Origin: Roseovarius mucosus DSM 17069
GTDB taxonomy: Bacteria; Pseudomonadota; Alphaproteobacteria; Rhodobacterales; Rhodobacteraceae
Direction of reading: 5' to 3'
NCBI RefSeq assembly: GCF_000768555.3
Contig: NZ_KN293978.2
Coordinates: 248,001-312,000 of the forward strand
DNA length: 64,000 nt
Shown here: positions 1-8,128 of the stretch, one piece after another
How positions within the stretch are numbered: the stretch's first letter is position 1
How the letters are laid out: each line of letters opens with the position of its first letter
Position numbers and translations under genes: made by a program
The notes under the pieces: generated by a model
The model's database searches: none
What the model saw: only the letters and a program-made list of their open reading frames with translations
What the model was told of the DNA's origin: nothing

Positions 1-1
1 C

Positions 2-91
2 CGCGACGCCAAGCTGATGGAGATCGGGGCGGGCACCTCGGAGATCCGGCGCATGCTGGTTGGCCGCGAGTTGATGGGGGCAATGGCATGA
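2..91 (+). CDS. ivd: Isovaleryl-CoA dehydrogenase, C-terminal end (partial)
   Basis: Only the last 29 codons are inside the window; the gene starts upstream. The visible tail reads RDAKLMEIGAGTSEIRRMLV followed by GRELMGAMA and a TGA stop. EIGAGTSEIRR is the C-terminal signature of FAD-dependent acyl-CoA dehydrogenases, and this form is typical of isovaleryl-CoA dehydrogenase, which oxidises isovaleryl-CoA to 3-methylcrotonyl-CoA in leucine breakdown. The methylcrotonyl-CoA carboxylase genes downstream support that specific substrate, but a related acyl-CoA dehydrogenase cannot be excluded from 29 residues. The stop overlaps the next start (ATGA), so translation is probably coupled. Confidence 0.8.
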   Translation, partial: RDAKLMEIGAGTSEIRRMLVGRELMGAMA

Positions 92-564
92 GAGGGCTTC
101 TTGTTGCGGCGCTGATCCTGCCGTGGCCTGCGATGGCGCAGAACCTTGTTTTCGACATCGCGCCGGTCGAGACCTGTCTGGCGACGGGGGGCGGCCAAAT
201 GTGCCCCGGCCTCGCGGCGGAGGCGTGCATCAACGCCACCTCTGATGGCTATACCACTGTCGGCATGGGGGCCTGCACCGATTACGAGCGCGCCGTCTGG
301 GACAGGTGGCTGAATGAGGAATATCAGGCGCTGATGATCAAGCTCAAGGCGCAGGATGCCGAGGCCATGTCCTATGCTCCCAAGCAGGCTGACGCCTTGC
401 GCGAGATGCAGCGGGCCTGGATCGGGTTCCGCGATGCGAAATGCGCCTATGTCGCGTCGCAATGGGGTGGTGGCACGGGGGCCGGTCCGGCGTCGGTCAG
501 CTGTCATCTGCATGAGACCGCGAGTCAGCTGTTCTATCTGCAATCGAGCCAATTCGGGGAGTGA
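88..564 (+). CDS. LprI-like / DUF1311 secreted protein
   Basis: A 158-residue protein with a Sec signal peptide (residues 1 to about 17, ending PAMA-Q). The mature part has cysteines near residues 30, 39, 47 and 62, and a segment around 66-120 (WDRWLNEEYQALM ... LREMQRAWIGFRDAKCAY) that matches the DUF1311 / LprI N-terminal pattern of periplasmic lysozyme-inhibitor-like proteins. It is probably a disulfide-bonded periplasmic protein. It begins inside the stop of ivd and so travels with the leucine cluster, although nothing in the sequence links it to catabolism. The family assignment is from the W-R-x-F/Y-R-x-x-x-C pattern; the lysozyme inhibitor role is only inferred. Confidence 0.7.
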   Translation: MRGLLVAALILPWPAMAQNLVFDIAPVETCLATGGGQMCPGLAAEACINATSDGYTTVGMGACTDYERAVWDRWLNEEYQALMIKLKAQDAEAMSYAPKQADALREMQRAWIGFRDAKCAYVASQWGGGTGAGPASVSCHLHETASQLFYLQSSQFGE

Positions 565-568
565 TCCC

Positions 569-859
569 ATGCCGCGCCGCCTCTTGTTCTTGCCGGTGCT
601 GGCACTGATCGCGGCGGTGGCCGGTATCGGCCTGTTGCTGGGCGGACGGGCGGTGCTGACGACCGAGACAGAGGTGATCGAGCGCGTCGCGTCGCGGTAT
701 CTTGCGGATGCAGGGCAAGGGGCGCTGCGCAGCGATTGCGCGGCGCGCCCTGCGACAAGCGCTGATCTGTGGCTAGTGGTGGTCTGCGGGCGCTATGAGT
801 ATTTCGTCGATGCCTATGGGCGGGTGGCGCATGTGAATGTGGCAGGGGCCGCGTCATGA
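569..859 (+). CDS. Small membrane-anchored protein of unknown function
   Basis: A 96-residue protein starting 5 bases after the previous stop. Residues 4-28 form one hydrophobic segment that could be an uncleaved signal anchor; the rest is a short exported domain with two cysteines (in RSDCAAR and VVVCGRYEYF), which could form one disulfide. I do not recognise the family. The start at 569 was preferred over an in-frame start at 356 because the longer reading would lie inside the LprI-like gene. Its stop overlaps the start of the acyl-CoA synthetase gene (ATGA), so it belongs to the same transcript. Confidence 0.6.
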   Translation: MPRRLLFLPVLALIAAVAGIGLLLGGRAVLTTETEVIERVASRYLADAGQGALRSDCAARPATSADLWLVVVCGRYEYFVDAYGRVAHVNVAGAAS

Positions 860-2433
860 GCGGGATGCGCCCCTTGCTGCGGTCTGCGCCTTATGACGCG
901 CTTTATGCCGGGTTTCGCTGGGATATTCCGGCGCGGCTGAACATGGCGGCGCAGGTGTGCGATGTCTGGGCCAAGGCAGAGCCTGGGCGTGTGGCGATCA
1001 TCGACCTCTCGGGTGAGGGGTCGCGCGATGTGACTTATGGCGCGCTGCTGGCCATGGCGGATGGGCTGGCGCATGGTCTGGTCGCGCGCGGTGTGCGGCG
1101 GGGCGACCGGGTGGGCGTGCTGCGCAGTCAAGGCGCGTGGTGCGCGGCGGCGCATATCGCCATCTGGAAGATCGGCGCGATTTCGATCCCTCTTTTCAAG
1201 CTCTTCAAACAAGATGCATTGACCAGCCGGGTGGGCGATGCCGGGGCAAAGGTGGTTGTGACCGATGCCGAGGGGGCCGCGATGCTGGAGGCCCTGCCGG
1301 AGGTGACGGCGCTGATCCCCGAAGACGAGACATTGCCCGTAGGAGGCTTCGCGACAGCGGAAACCGGGGCTGAAGAGCCTGCGGTGTTGATCTACACCAG
1401 CGGCACCACGGGCAGCCCCAAAGGCGCGCTGCATGCGCATCGGGTTCTGACCGGGCATTTGCCCGGCGTCGAGATGAGCCATGATTTTCTGGGGCAGCCG
1501 GGGGATTGCCTGTGGACGCCGGCGGATTGGGCGTGGATCGGGGGGCTGTTTGACGTTCTGATGCCGGGGCTGGCGATCGGCGTGCCGGTGGTGGCCGCGC
1601 GGATGGCAAAGTTCTCGCCCGAGGAATGCGGCAGGATCATCGCGCAAGGCGCTGTCAGGAATGTGTTTTTCCCACCCACCGCGCTGCGGATGCTCAAGGC
1701 GGCAGATGCGCGCATGGAGGGTTTGCGCAGCGTGGCCAGTGGTGGCGAGCCGCTGGGCGCAGAAATGCTCGACTGGGGGCGGCGCGCCTTTGGCGTGACG
1801 ATCAATGAATTCTATGGGCAGACCGAGTGCAACATGGTGGGCACGTCCTGTGCCGCGCTCTATCCGCCGGTGCCGGGCAGTCTGGGTCGGGCGGTGCCGG
1901 GGCATGATGTGGCGGTGATTGATGCCAAGGGCCGCGTCACGGAGGGCGAGGGTGAGATTGCGGTGCGGCGCGGGTCAGCCTCGATGATGCTGGAATACTG
2001 GGGGCGCCCCCGCGAGACGGCGGAGAAATTCTGTGGCGATTGGCTGCTCACGGGCGACCGGGGGGTGATCGAGGGTGGGCATATCCGCTTTGTCGGGCGC
2101 GAGGATGACGTGATCACGAGCGCGGGCTACCGCATCGGCCCGGCAGAGATCGAGGATTGCCTGCTGACCCACCCGGCGGTGGCGACAGTGGGCGTGGTGG
2201 GCAAGCCGGATGCCCTGCGTACCGAGATCGTCAAAGCCTATGTGGTGTTGAAGGCCGGGCAGGTGCCGTCAGAGGCGCTGGCAGGTGCATTGCAGGCGCA
2301 TGTCAAGGCGCGGCTCGCGGGCTATTCCTATCCGCGCGAGATCGCCTTTCTCGACGCGCTGCCGATGACCGTCACCGGCAAGGTGATCCGCAAGGAGCTC
2401 AAGGCGCGGGCTGCGGCAGAGGGGCAGGCATGA
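856..2433 (+). CDS. AMP-dependent acyl-CoA synthetase
   Basis: A 525-residue member of the ANL superfamily, which activates a carboxylic acid to an acyl-AMP and then to an acyl-CoA. The ATP-binding loop is LIYTSGTTGSPKG (about residues 177-189), the A5 motif is EFYGQTECN (about 318-326), the hinge motif is GDRGVI ... GREDDVITSAGYRIGP (about 400-430), and the C-terminal catalytic lysine lies in TVTGKVIRKELK (about 507-518). Length is normal for the family. Its position between ivd and the methylcrotonyl-CoA carboxylase genes suggests that it activates a branched or medium-chain acid such as isovalerate, or acetoacetate from the pathway end, but the substrate cannot be read from the sequence. 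It is the last gene before the ompW terminator. Confidence 0.85.
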   Translation: MSGMRPLLRSAPYDALYAGFRWDIPARLNMAAQVCDVWAKAEPGRVAIIDLSGEGSRDVTYGALLAMADGLAHGLVARGVRRGDRVGVLRSQGAWCAAAHIAIWKIGAISIPLFKLFKQDALTSRVGDAGAKVVVTDAEGAAMLEALPEVTALIPEDETLPVGGFATAETGAEEPAVLIYTSGTTGSPKGALHAHRVLTGHLPGVEMSHDFLGQPGDCLWTPADWAWIGGLFDVLMPGLAIGVPVVAARMAKFSPEECGRIIAQGAVRNVFFPPTALRMLKAADARMEGLRSVASGGEPLGAEMLDWGRRAFGVTINEFYGQTECNMVGTSCAALYPPVPGSLGRAVPGHDVAVIDAKGRVTEGEGEIAVRRGSASMMLEYWGRPRETAEKFCGDWLLTGDRGVIEGGHIRFVGREDDVITSAGYRIGPAEIEDCLLTHPAVATVGVVGKPDALRTEIVKAYVVLKAGQVPSEALAGALQAHVKARLAGYSYPREIAFLDALPMTVTGKVIRKELKARAAAEGQA

Positions 2434-2448
2434 TGTGTTTCATCCATG

Positions 2449-2476
2449 AAAAAAGGGCTGGCGCGATGGCCAGCCC
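2449..2476 (-). terminator. Rho-independent terminator of ompW
   Basis: An 8-bp perfect stem (GGGCTGGC with GCCAGCCC, 6-base loop). Read on the reverse strand it is followed directly by six T residues (2454 down to 2449). It lies about 30 bases after the ompW stop and 16 bases after the stop of the convergent acyl-CoA synthetase gene. The T run is only on the ompW side. Confidence 0.9.
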
Positions 2477-2504
2477 TCAGCGTCCGATCCGATTTGGGAG
2501 GGGA

Positions 2505-3116
2505 TCAGAATTTCATCACATAGGCGACGTTGAAGACCCACGGGTCGATCTTGACCTTGCCGATCTGCGCGCCGCCAACTTTGACGTCGGTTTCGATGTC
2601 GATGTAACGCACGTCAAGGCGCACAGCGGATTTTTCGCTGATGGCGTAATCGGCACCGGCATGCAGCGCGAGACCCCAAGAGTCGTCGAGATCAAGCGAG
2701 ACACCGGCGAGCGGGCCTTTGCCCTTTTCATCGAAGAAGTAGGTGTAGTTGATGCCGACGCCGACAAACGGGGTGAAGGCGCTGGAATTGGTGAAGTGGT
2801 ACTGCAGCGAGAGGGTCGGCGGCAGGTGCTTGGTCTCGCCAACCTGACCGGCACCGGCCAGATCCACGTCATGCTCGAAGGGCAGCGACGCCAGAAGCTC
2901 GACACCGACGTTCTTGGCGATGAAATATTCCAAGGTGATCGTCGGGCTGAGCGCGCCATCGGCGCTGACGCGACCCACGGCGGTCGTCGTGGCGCTATCG
3001 GGTTCGATCCAGCCGAGACCGAGGCCGAGCAGGAAATCGCCTTTTTCCTGAGCGAGGGCAGGAACTGCTGCAGAAGCAAGCAGGGCCGAAAGGGTGAGGG
3101 CGTTAAAATGTTTCAT
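2505..3116 (-). CDS. ompW: OmpW-family outer membrane beta-barrel protein
   Basis: A 203-residue protein with a signal peptide (MKHFNALTLSALLASAAVPALAQ) followed by an eight-strand small barrel pattern. It has the features of OmpW: GDFLLGLGLGWIEP at the first strand, PTLSLQYHF and FTPFVGVGINYTYFF in the middle, and WVFNVAYVMKF ending in phenylalanine as Bam substrates do. The start at 3116 was chosen over an in-frame start at 3206 because it opens directly into the signal peptide. OmpW proteins form narrow hydrophobic channels in the outer membrane. The gene faces away from mccB; the 137-base spacer between them carries an FNR/DNR-like palindrome. It ends at a strong terminator of its own. 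Confidence 0.9.
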   Translation of the reverse strand: MKHFNALTLSALLASAAVPALAQEKGDFLLGLGLGWIEPDSATTTAVGRVSADGALSPTITLEYFIAKNVGVELLASLPFEHDVDLAGAGQVGETKHLPPTLSLQYHFTNSSAFTPFVGVGINYTYFFDEKGKGPLAGVSLDLDDSWGLALHAGADYAISEKSAVRLDVRYIDIETDVKVGGAQIGKVKIDPWVFNVAYVMKF

Positions 3117-3174
3117 GGTCTGTCCACTCTTGTTCTTACAAGGCGGGGTATGCGCCGATCCGACTCGGAAAACT

Positions 3175-3188
3175 TTGATATGGGTCAA
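3175..3188. promoter_or_regulatory. FNR/DNR-type palindrome between ompW and mccB
   Basis: TTGAT-ATGG-GTCAA, one mismatch from the symmetrical FNR consensus TTGAT-N4-ATCAA and identical to the TTGAC-N4-ATCAA form on the other strand, which is typical of DNR/FnrL-like regulators. Its centre lies 65 bases upstream of the ompW start, which would suit an activator site near -41.5 if transcription starts about 24 bases before the ATG. Promoter hexamers were not convincingly identified. Confidence 0.55.
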
Positions 3189-3253
3189 ATTGCCCGACGG
3201 CCGCAACGATGCGGCAAATATACAACAACTGTGCCAAGACGAGGAGCGCGTTC

Positions 3254-4858
3254 ATGCGTCTGACATCATCTGTTCTGACAGGGTCCGAGGCGTTCAAGGC
3301 CAATCGGGCCGGGCATCTGGAGGCGCTGCGCGTGGTGCGCGAGGCCGCAGATTGGGCGGCAGCGGGGGGCGGCGATCAGGCGCGTGAGCGGCATGTATCG
3401 CGTGGCAAGATGCTGCCGCGTGACCGGGTGGCGGGGTTGCTCGATCCGGGCAGCCCGTTTCTGGAGGTGGGGGCCACGGCGGCGCATGGGCTTTATGATG
3501 GCGCGGCCCCCTGTGCCGGGGTGATCGCGGGCGTGGGGCGCGTGATGGGGCGTGATTGCATGGTGGTGTGCAACGACGCCACCGTCAAAGGCGGCACCTA
3601 TTATCCCATGACGGTCAAGAAACACCTGCGCGCGCAGGAGATCGCCGAGGAGTGTCATCTGCCCTGCATCTACCTGGTGGATAGCGGCGGCGCGAACCTG
3701 CCCAATCAGGATGAGGTGTTCCCGGACCGCGATCATTTCGGGCGGATTTTCTACAATCAGGCGCGGATGAGCGCCAAGGGCATCGCACAGATTGCCGTGG
3801 TGATGGGGAGCTGCACCGCAGGCGGTGCCTATGTGCCCGCGATGAGCGATGTCACAATCATCGTGCGCGATCAGGGGACGATCTTTTTGGCAGGGCCGCC
3901 ATTGGTCAAGGCCGCGACGGGCGAGGTTGTCAGCGCCGAGGATCTGGGCGGCGGAGATGTGCATACGCGCCTGTCGGGTGTCGCGGATTATCTGGCCGAG
4001 GATGACGGGCATGCGCTGGCCCTGGCGCGGCGTGCCGTGGGGTCTTTGGGCGGTGGGTTGGCACCCACCCTACGGTGGGAGACACCCGAGGAGCCGGCCT
4101 ATGATCCCGAGGAGCTTTTGGGCGTGGTGCCCGCCGATCTGCGCACGCCCTACGACATTCGCGAGGTGATCGCGCGGGTTGTCGATGGCTCGCGGCTGGA
4201 TGAGTTCAAGGCGCGGTTCGGCGAGACGCTGGTGACGGGTTTTGCCCATATCAAGGGCTGTCCGGTGGGGATCATCGCCAATAACGGCGTCCTATTTTCT
4301 GAGGCCGCGCAAAAGGGCGCGCATTTCGTTGAGCTCTGCAGTCAACGCAAGGTGCCGCTGATTTTTCTTCAGAACATCACCGGTTTCATGGTGGGCCGCA
4401 AATACGAGAATGAGGGCATCGCGCGGCATGGGGCCAAGATGGTGACGGCGGTGGCGACAACCTCTGTGCCCAAGATCACGATGGTGGTGGGGGGCTCCTT
4501 TGGCGCAGGCAATTACGGCATGGCGGGGCGCGCCTATCAACCGCGCTTCATGTGGTCCTGGCCCAACAGCCGGATTTCGGTGATGGGGGGAGAGCAGGCG
4601 GCGGGGGTGCTGGCCACGGTCAAGCGTGACGCCATCGAGCGCAAGGGCGGCAGCTGGTCGGCCGAGGACGAGGCCGAGTTCAAACGCCCCACGGTCGAGA
4701 TGTTCGAGCGGCAGTCGCACCCGCTCTATGCCTCTGCCCGGCTCTGGGATGACGGGATTGTGGACCCCCGCAAGAGCCGCGATGTTCTGGCGCTGTCGCT
4801 GCGCGCGGCCCTCAACGCCCCGGTGGAAGAGACGCGCTTTGGCGTGTTTCGGATGTGA
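3254..4858 (+). CDS. mccB: Methylcrotonyl-CoA carboxylase, carboxyltransferase (beta) subunit
   Basis: A 534-residue biotin-dependent carboxyltransferase. It takes CO2 from carboxybiotin and carboxylates 3-methylcrotonyl-CoA to 3-methylglutaconyl-CoA in leucine degradation. Family features in order: [14 protein letters not shown] (about 47-60), the acyl-CoA side loop [12 protein letters not shown] (about 143-154), [15 protein letters not shown], and in the C-terminal half [15 protein letters not shown] and [18 protein letters not shown], with the oxyanion glycines. The start at 3254 opens with [20 protein letters not shown], as family members do; an in-frame ATG at 3209 is rejected. Unusually, it is separated from its partner mccA by a thermonuclease-family gene. 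Confidence 0.95.
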   Translation: MRLTSSVLTGSEAFKANRAGHLEALRVVREAADWAAAGGGDQARERHVSRGKMLPRDRVAGLLDPGSPFLEVGATAAHGLYDGAAPCAGVIAGVGRVMGRDCMVVCNDATVKGGTYYPMTVKKHLRAQEIAEECHLPCIYLVDSGGANLPNQDEVFPDRDHFGRIFYNQARMSAKGIAQIAVVMGSCTAGGAYVPAMSDVTIIVRDQGTIFLAGPPLVKAATGEVVSAEDLGGGDVHTRLSGVADYLAEDDGHALALARRAVGSLGGGLAPTLRWETPEEPAYDPEELLGVVPADLRTPYDIREVIARVVDGSRLDEFKARFGETLVTGFAHIKGCPVGIIANNGVLFSEAAQKGAHFVELCSQRKVPLIFLQNITGFMVGRKYENEGIARHGAKMVTAVATTSVPKITMVVGGSFGAGNYGMAGRAYQPRFMWSWPNSRISVMGGEQAAGVLATVKRDAIERKGGSWSAEDEAEFKRPTVEMFERQSHPLYASARLWDDGIVDPRKSRDVLALSLRAALNAPVEETRFGVFRM

Positions 4859-4865
4859 GGGGGCT

Positions 4866-5462
4866 ATGCGCAAGGGAAAGCTTATCCATTTCTACAGAGG
4901 TGCGCGCCGACATCCAAAATGGGACCTTGGAACGCCCCCAAATCCGCGCGGCCGCTCGCCATTGCACCCTGCGCGACGCAGGTGGCGTGATAGAGTGGCC
5001 GATCCCACGTTGTATCTGCGCGGAGTTGTGGTGGCCGGGTTGGTTGCTTTTGTCGGTTTGCCGATCGGGGCAGATATTGTGACCACGGCGCGCATTGGCG
5101 CGATGACGGTTTTGGGGGCTAAGAGCCCCGGCTGTCGATTGGCTGGTGTGACCGATGGCGACACGGTTCGGCTGTATTGCGCGAGTAGAGGGCTCATTTC
5201 TGCTCGGCTTATTGGGTTCGACACGCCGGAATTGTTCTCGGCAAAATGCGCGTCTGAATTCAGGGACGCTTTGCGCGCGAAATGGGGGCTGAGATGGATG
5301 TTGATGACTTCTCAGGACGTGAAATTCGTGCGCGAGGGAACCGATGACTATGGGCGCGCTCTGGTTTTTGCCTCGGCGGACGGTGTTCCGGTGGCGCGTG
5401 CCATGATCGAGTCCGGGTTGGCGCGGCCCTATGATGGCGGGGCGAGGCTGGGATGGTGCTGA
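4866..5462 (+). CDS. Membrane-anchored thermonuclease-family (SNase-like) protein
   Basis: A 198-residue protein. The N-terminal 45 residues are basic and low in recognisable features, followed by a membrane segment (about 51-75, YLRGVVVAGLVAFVGLPIGA). The C-terminal 100 residues resemble staphylococcal-nuclease domains: VTDGDTVRLYC, ARLIGFDTPELF (with the Arg and Glu positions of the active site) and GTDDYGRALVFA (second Arg), then GLARPYDGG. It would be an exported or periplasm-facing phosphodiesterase-like domain. The gene begins 8 bases after mccB, between mccB and mccA. The start is uncertain: the N-terminal 40 residues look unlike a domain, and a start nearer the membrane segment is possible. 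Activity is inferred only. Confidence 0.7.
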   Translation: MRKGKLIHFYRGARRHPKWDLGTPPNPRGRSPLHPARRRWRDRVADPTLYLRGVVVAGLVAFVGLPIGADIVTTARIGAMTVLGAKSPGCRLAGVTDGDTVRLYCASRGLISARLIGFDTPELFSAKCASEFRDALRAKWGLRWMLMTSQDVKFVREGTDDYGRALVFASADGVPVARAMIESGLARPYDGGARLGWC

Positions 5463-5531
5463 GAGGACGCAATATGGGACGAGCCGTGGAATTTGAGTAT
5501 TTGAAGAACGATGAACGCGGGGGCGTGGGCC

Positions 5532-7472
5532 ATGTTTGAACGTATCCTGATCGCGAACCGGGGCGAGATTGCCTGCCGGATCATGCGCACAGCTCGGGCG
5601 ATGGGCGTCGAGGTGGTGGCTGTTTACTCCGATGCCGACCGGGGTGCCGCGCATGTGGCGCTGGCCGACCGGGCGGTGTGGATTGGCGGGGCGGCCCCGT
5701 CTGAAAGTTATCTGAGGGGCGATGCGATCATCGCGGCAGCGCTTGAGACGGGGGCAGAGGCCATTCATCCCGGCTATGGGTTCCTGAGCGAAAACCCCGA
5801 TTTCGTCGAGGCGGTTGAGGCGGCGGGGTTGGTCTTTATCGGACCCTCGGCGCGGGCCATACGTGCGATGGGGCTCAAGGATGCCGCGAAAGTGCTGATG
5901 GAAAAGGCGGGCGTGCCGGTGGTGCCGGGGTATCATGGCGCGAACCAGGACCCTGAGCATCTGGCGGGCGCGGCGGAGGCGATTGGCTATCCGGTGCTGA
6001 TCAAGGCCGTGGCGGGCGGCGGCGGCAAGGGGATGCGTCTGGTGGAGCAGCCCGAGCGCTTTGCCGAGGCGCTGGAGAGTGCGCAGGGCGAGGCGCGCAC
6101 GGCCTTTGGCAATGCTGCCGTGCTGATCGAGAAATATATCCAGAAGCCCCGGCACATCGAGGTGCAGGTTTTTGGCGATGGCACGCGGGCCGTGCATCTT
6201 TTTGAACGCGATTGCTCGCTCCAGCGCCGGCATCAGAAGGTGATCGAAGAGGCCCCGGCCCCCGGCATGACGCCCGAGGTGCGTGCCGCCATGGGGCAGG
6301 CGGCGGTGCGCGCGGCGGAGGCGATTGGCTATGCGGGGGCGGGCACGATCGAATTCATCGTCGATGGCTCTGAGGGGCTGCGCGCTGATCGGTTCTGGTT
6401 CATGGAGATGAACACGCGCCTTCAGGTCGAGCATCCGGTCACGGAGGCCATCACCGGCGTCGATCTGGTGGAGTGGCAATTGCGCGTGGCGGCGGGCGAA
6501 GGTCTGCCGGCGCGTCAGGAGGATCTGACGATCAACGGACATGCCTTTGAGGCGCGGCTCTATGCCGAGGATGTGCCCAAAGGGTTTCTGCCGGCCACGG
6601 GAACGCTCTCGCATCTGGCGTTTCCGGGAATCGCCCGCGCCGATAGTGGTGTACGGGCTGGCGACGAGATCAGTCCCTGGTACGATCCGATGATCGCCAA
6701 GGTGATCACCCATGGTCCGACGCGCGCCGTGGCGCTCCGGCGACTGGCGGCGGCGCTGGAGGGGACAGAGGTCGCCGGAACGGTGACGAATCTCGGGTTT
6801 CTGGGGGCGTTGGCGCGGCACGCGGGATTCGCGGCTGGCGAGGTGGACACCGGGTTGATCGCGCGCGACCTCGAAGCGCTGGTGGAGGTGCCCGAGGCGG
6901 GGCCGCGTGAGGTGGCTTTGGCGGCGCTGGCGGGTCTGGATCTTCTTGGGGACATGCAGCCTGATGCGGGCTTTGTCCTGTGGTCGCCGCTGGAGCGCGA
7001 GGTGCGGCTCATCCATGGCGGCGCGGAAATTTCTGTTCGCCAGGTGACACTGGGTGCGGACGCCCATGATCTGCGGGTGGGTGACGCGGTGATCGCGGCG
7101 CGGCGCGTGGATGGGCGCTGGCGGCTGGATGGGCAACCTGCGCCCGGCGTCGCCGTTGATGGCAACCGAATCACGGTTTTTGCCCGCTATGGGCTGACGT
7201 TTGATCTGGTTGACCCTCTGGCGCGGGAAGGCGCCGCGGGAGGCGATGCCACCTTGATCGAGGCGCCGATGCCGGGATTGGTCAAGGCGGTCTATGCCGC
7301 GCCGGGGCAGGCGGTGGCCAAGGGCGACCGGCTGGCGGTGCTTGAGGCGATGAAGATGGAGCATAGCCTTCTGGCGGCGCGCGACGGGGTTGTGGCCGAA
7401 GTGCTGGTCGCCGCGGGCGATCAGGTGAGCGCCGGTGCGGCGCTGGTGCGGTTGGAGGAGGAGAGCGCATGA
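5532..7472 (+). CDS. mccA: Methylcrotonyl-CoA carboxylase, biotin-carboxylase/BCCP (alpha) subunit
   Basis: A 646-residue protein with a biotin carboxylase N domain (MFERILIANRGEIACRI), an ATP-grasp domain containing KAVAGGGGKGMRLV (about 155-168) and EMNTRLQVEHPVTE (about 289-302), the biotin carboxylase C domain (HAFEARLYAEDVPKGFLPATG), a linking BT domain, and a C-terminal biotinyl domain with the biotin lysine in EAMKMEHSLL (about residue 607). It carboxylates biotin with ATP and bicarbonate and hands CO2 to MccB. The start at 5532 is the family start; an in-frame ATG at 5511 would add seven unconserved residues. The stop overlaps the GST start (ATGA). Propionyl-CoA or geranyl-CoA carboxylase is the alternative, but the neighbours fit leucine. 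Confidence 0.95.
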   Translation: MFERILIANRGEIACRIMRTARAMGVEVVAVYSDADRGAAHVALADRAVWIGGAAPSESYLRGDAIIAAALETGAEAIHPGYGFLSENPDFVEAVEAAGLVFIGPSARAIRAMGLKDAAKVLMEKAGVPVVPGYHGANQDPEHLAGAAEAIGYPVLIKAVAGGGGKGMRLVEQPERFAEALESAQGEARTAFGNAAVLIEKYIQKPRHIEVQVFGDGTRAVHLFERDCSLQRRHQKVIEEAPAPGMTPEVRAAMGQAAVRAAEAIGYAGAGTIEFIVDGSEGLRADRFWFMEMNTRLQVEHPVTEAITGVDLVEWQLRVAAGEGLPARQEDLTINGHAFEARLYAEDVPKGFLPATGTLSHLAFPGIARADSGVRAGDEISPWYDPMIAKVITHGPTRAVALRRLAAALEGTEVAGTVTNLGFLGALARHAGFAAGEVDTGLIARDLEALVEVPEAGPREVALAALAGLDLLGDMQPDAGFVLWSPLEREVRLIHGGAEISVRQVTLGADAHDLRVGDAVIAARRVDGRWRLDGQPAPGVAVDGNRITVFARYGLTFDLVDPLAREGAAGGDATLIEAPMPGLVKAVYAAPGQAVAKGDRLAVLEAMKMEHSLLAARDGVVAEVLVAAGDQVSAGAALVRLEEESA

Positions 7473-8128
7473 TCCGGCTGCATCATGTGCCGCTGGCGCG
7501 GTCGCTGCGCGTCATGTGGCTGTTGGAGGAGTTGGGGCTGGACTATGAGGTCGCGTATTATTCGATCCGCGATGGATCGATGCGCAGCCCGGAGTTTCTG
7601 GCCTTGTCGCCAGCCGGACGCGTGCCGGTGCTGGAGCATCAGGGCGCGGTGTGGTTCGAGAGTGGGGCGATTGTGCAGCTCTTGTGCGAGACCTACCCGG
7701 AGGCCGGATTGCTGCCTGAACCCGGCAGCCCCGAGCGGGCGCGCGCGCTTGAGGTGTTTGCCTACGCCGAAACGGTGGGGTGCCTCTTGGAAAATCTCAA
7801 CCTCAACCAGGTGTTCCTGCGCCCGCCCGCACAGCCATCCGCGGCGGTGATCAAGCTGCTGAACGCGCGGCTGCGCGCGAGCCTTGCGGCGATGGAGGCG
7901 CGGATGGACGGCGAGTATCTCTTGCCTTCCGGGTTTTCGGCGGCGGATGTGATGTTTGCCTATGGGTTTGAATTGGCGCGGTATTACGTCGATCTGGACA
8001 CCTATCCGCGCCTTATGGCCTATTGGGCGCGGTTGCGCGCGCGGCCTGCCTATATTCGGGCCAAGGCGCGGGATGGAGAGCAGGATATCTATATCCAGGA
8101 GTTTTATCCGGTGCCGGAGGGGGCGTGA
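7469..8128 (+). CDS. Glutathione S-transferase family protein
   Basis: A 219-residue protein with a thioredoxin-like N domain (IRLHHVPLARSLRVMWLLEE; SPAGRVPVLE with the cis-proline; WFESGAIVQLLCETYP with the E-S pair that binds the gamma-glutamyl group) and an all-helical C domain (GEYLLPSGFSAADVMFAYG, with the N-capping-box Asp). No obvious catalytic cysteine precedes the first helix; a serine or arginine could serve (ARSLR). It may conjugate or isomerise an electrophile, but the substrate is unknown. The gene overlaps mccA by four bases and its stop overlaps hmgL, so it is co-translated within the leucine cluster. Confidence 0.85.
   Translation: MIRLHHVPLARSLRVMWLLEELGLDYEVAYYSIRDGSMRSPEFLALSPAGRVPVLEHQGAVWFESGAIVQLLCETYPEAGLLPEPGSPERARALEVFAYAETVGCLLENLNLNQVFLRPPAQPSAAVIKLLNARLRASLAAMEARMDGEYLLPSGFSAADVMFAYGFELARYYVDLDTYPRLMAYWARLRARPAYIRAKARDGEQDIYIQEFYPVPEGA

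Noticed and set aside
4812..7364. An 850-codon open frame on the reverse strand across mccA
   Set aside because: It is a long shadow of GC-rich mccA codons: composition is Arg/His/Pro-rich with no domain, and the forward frame is an unmistakable biotin carboxylase.
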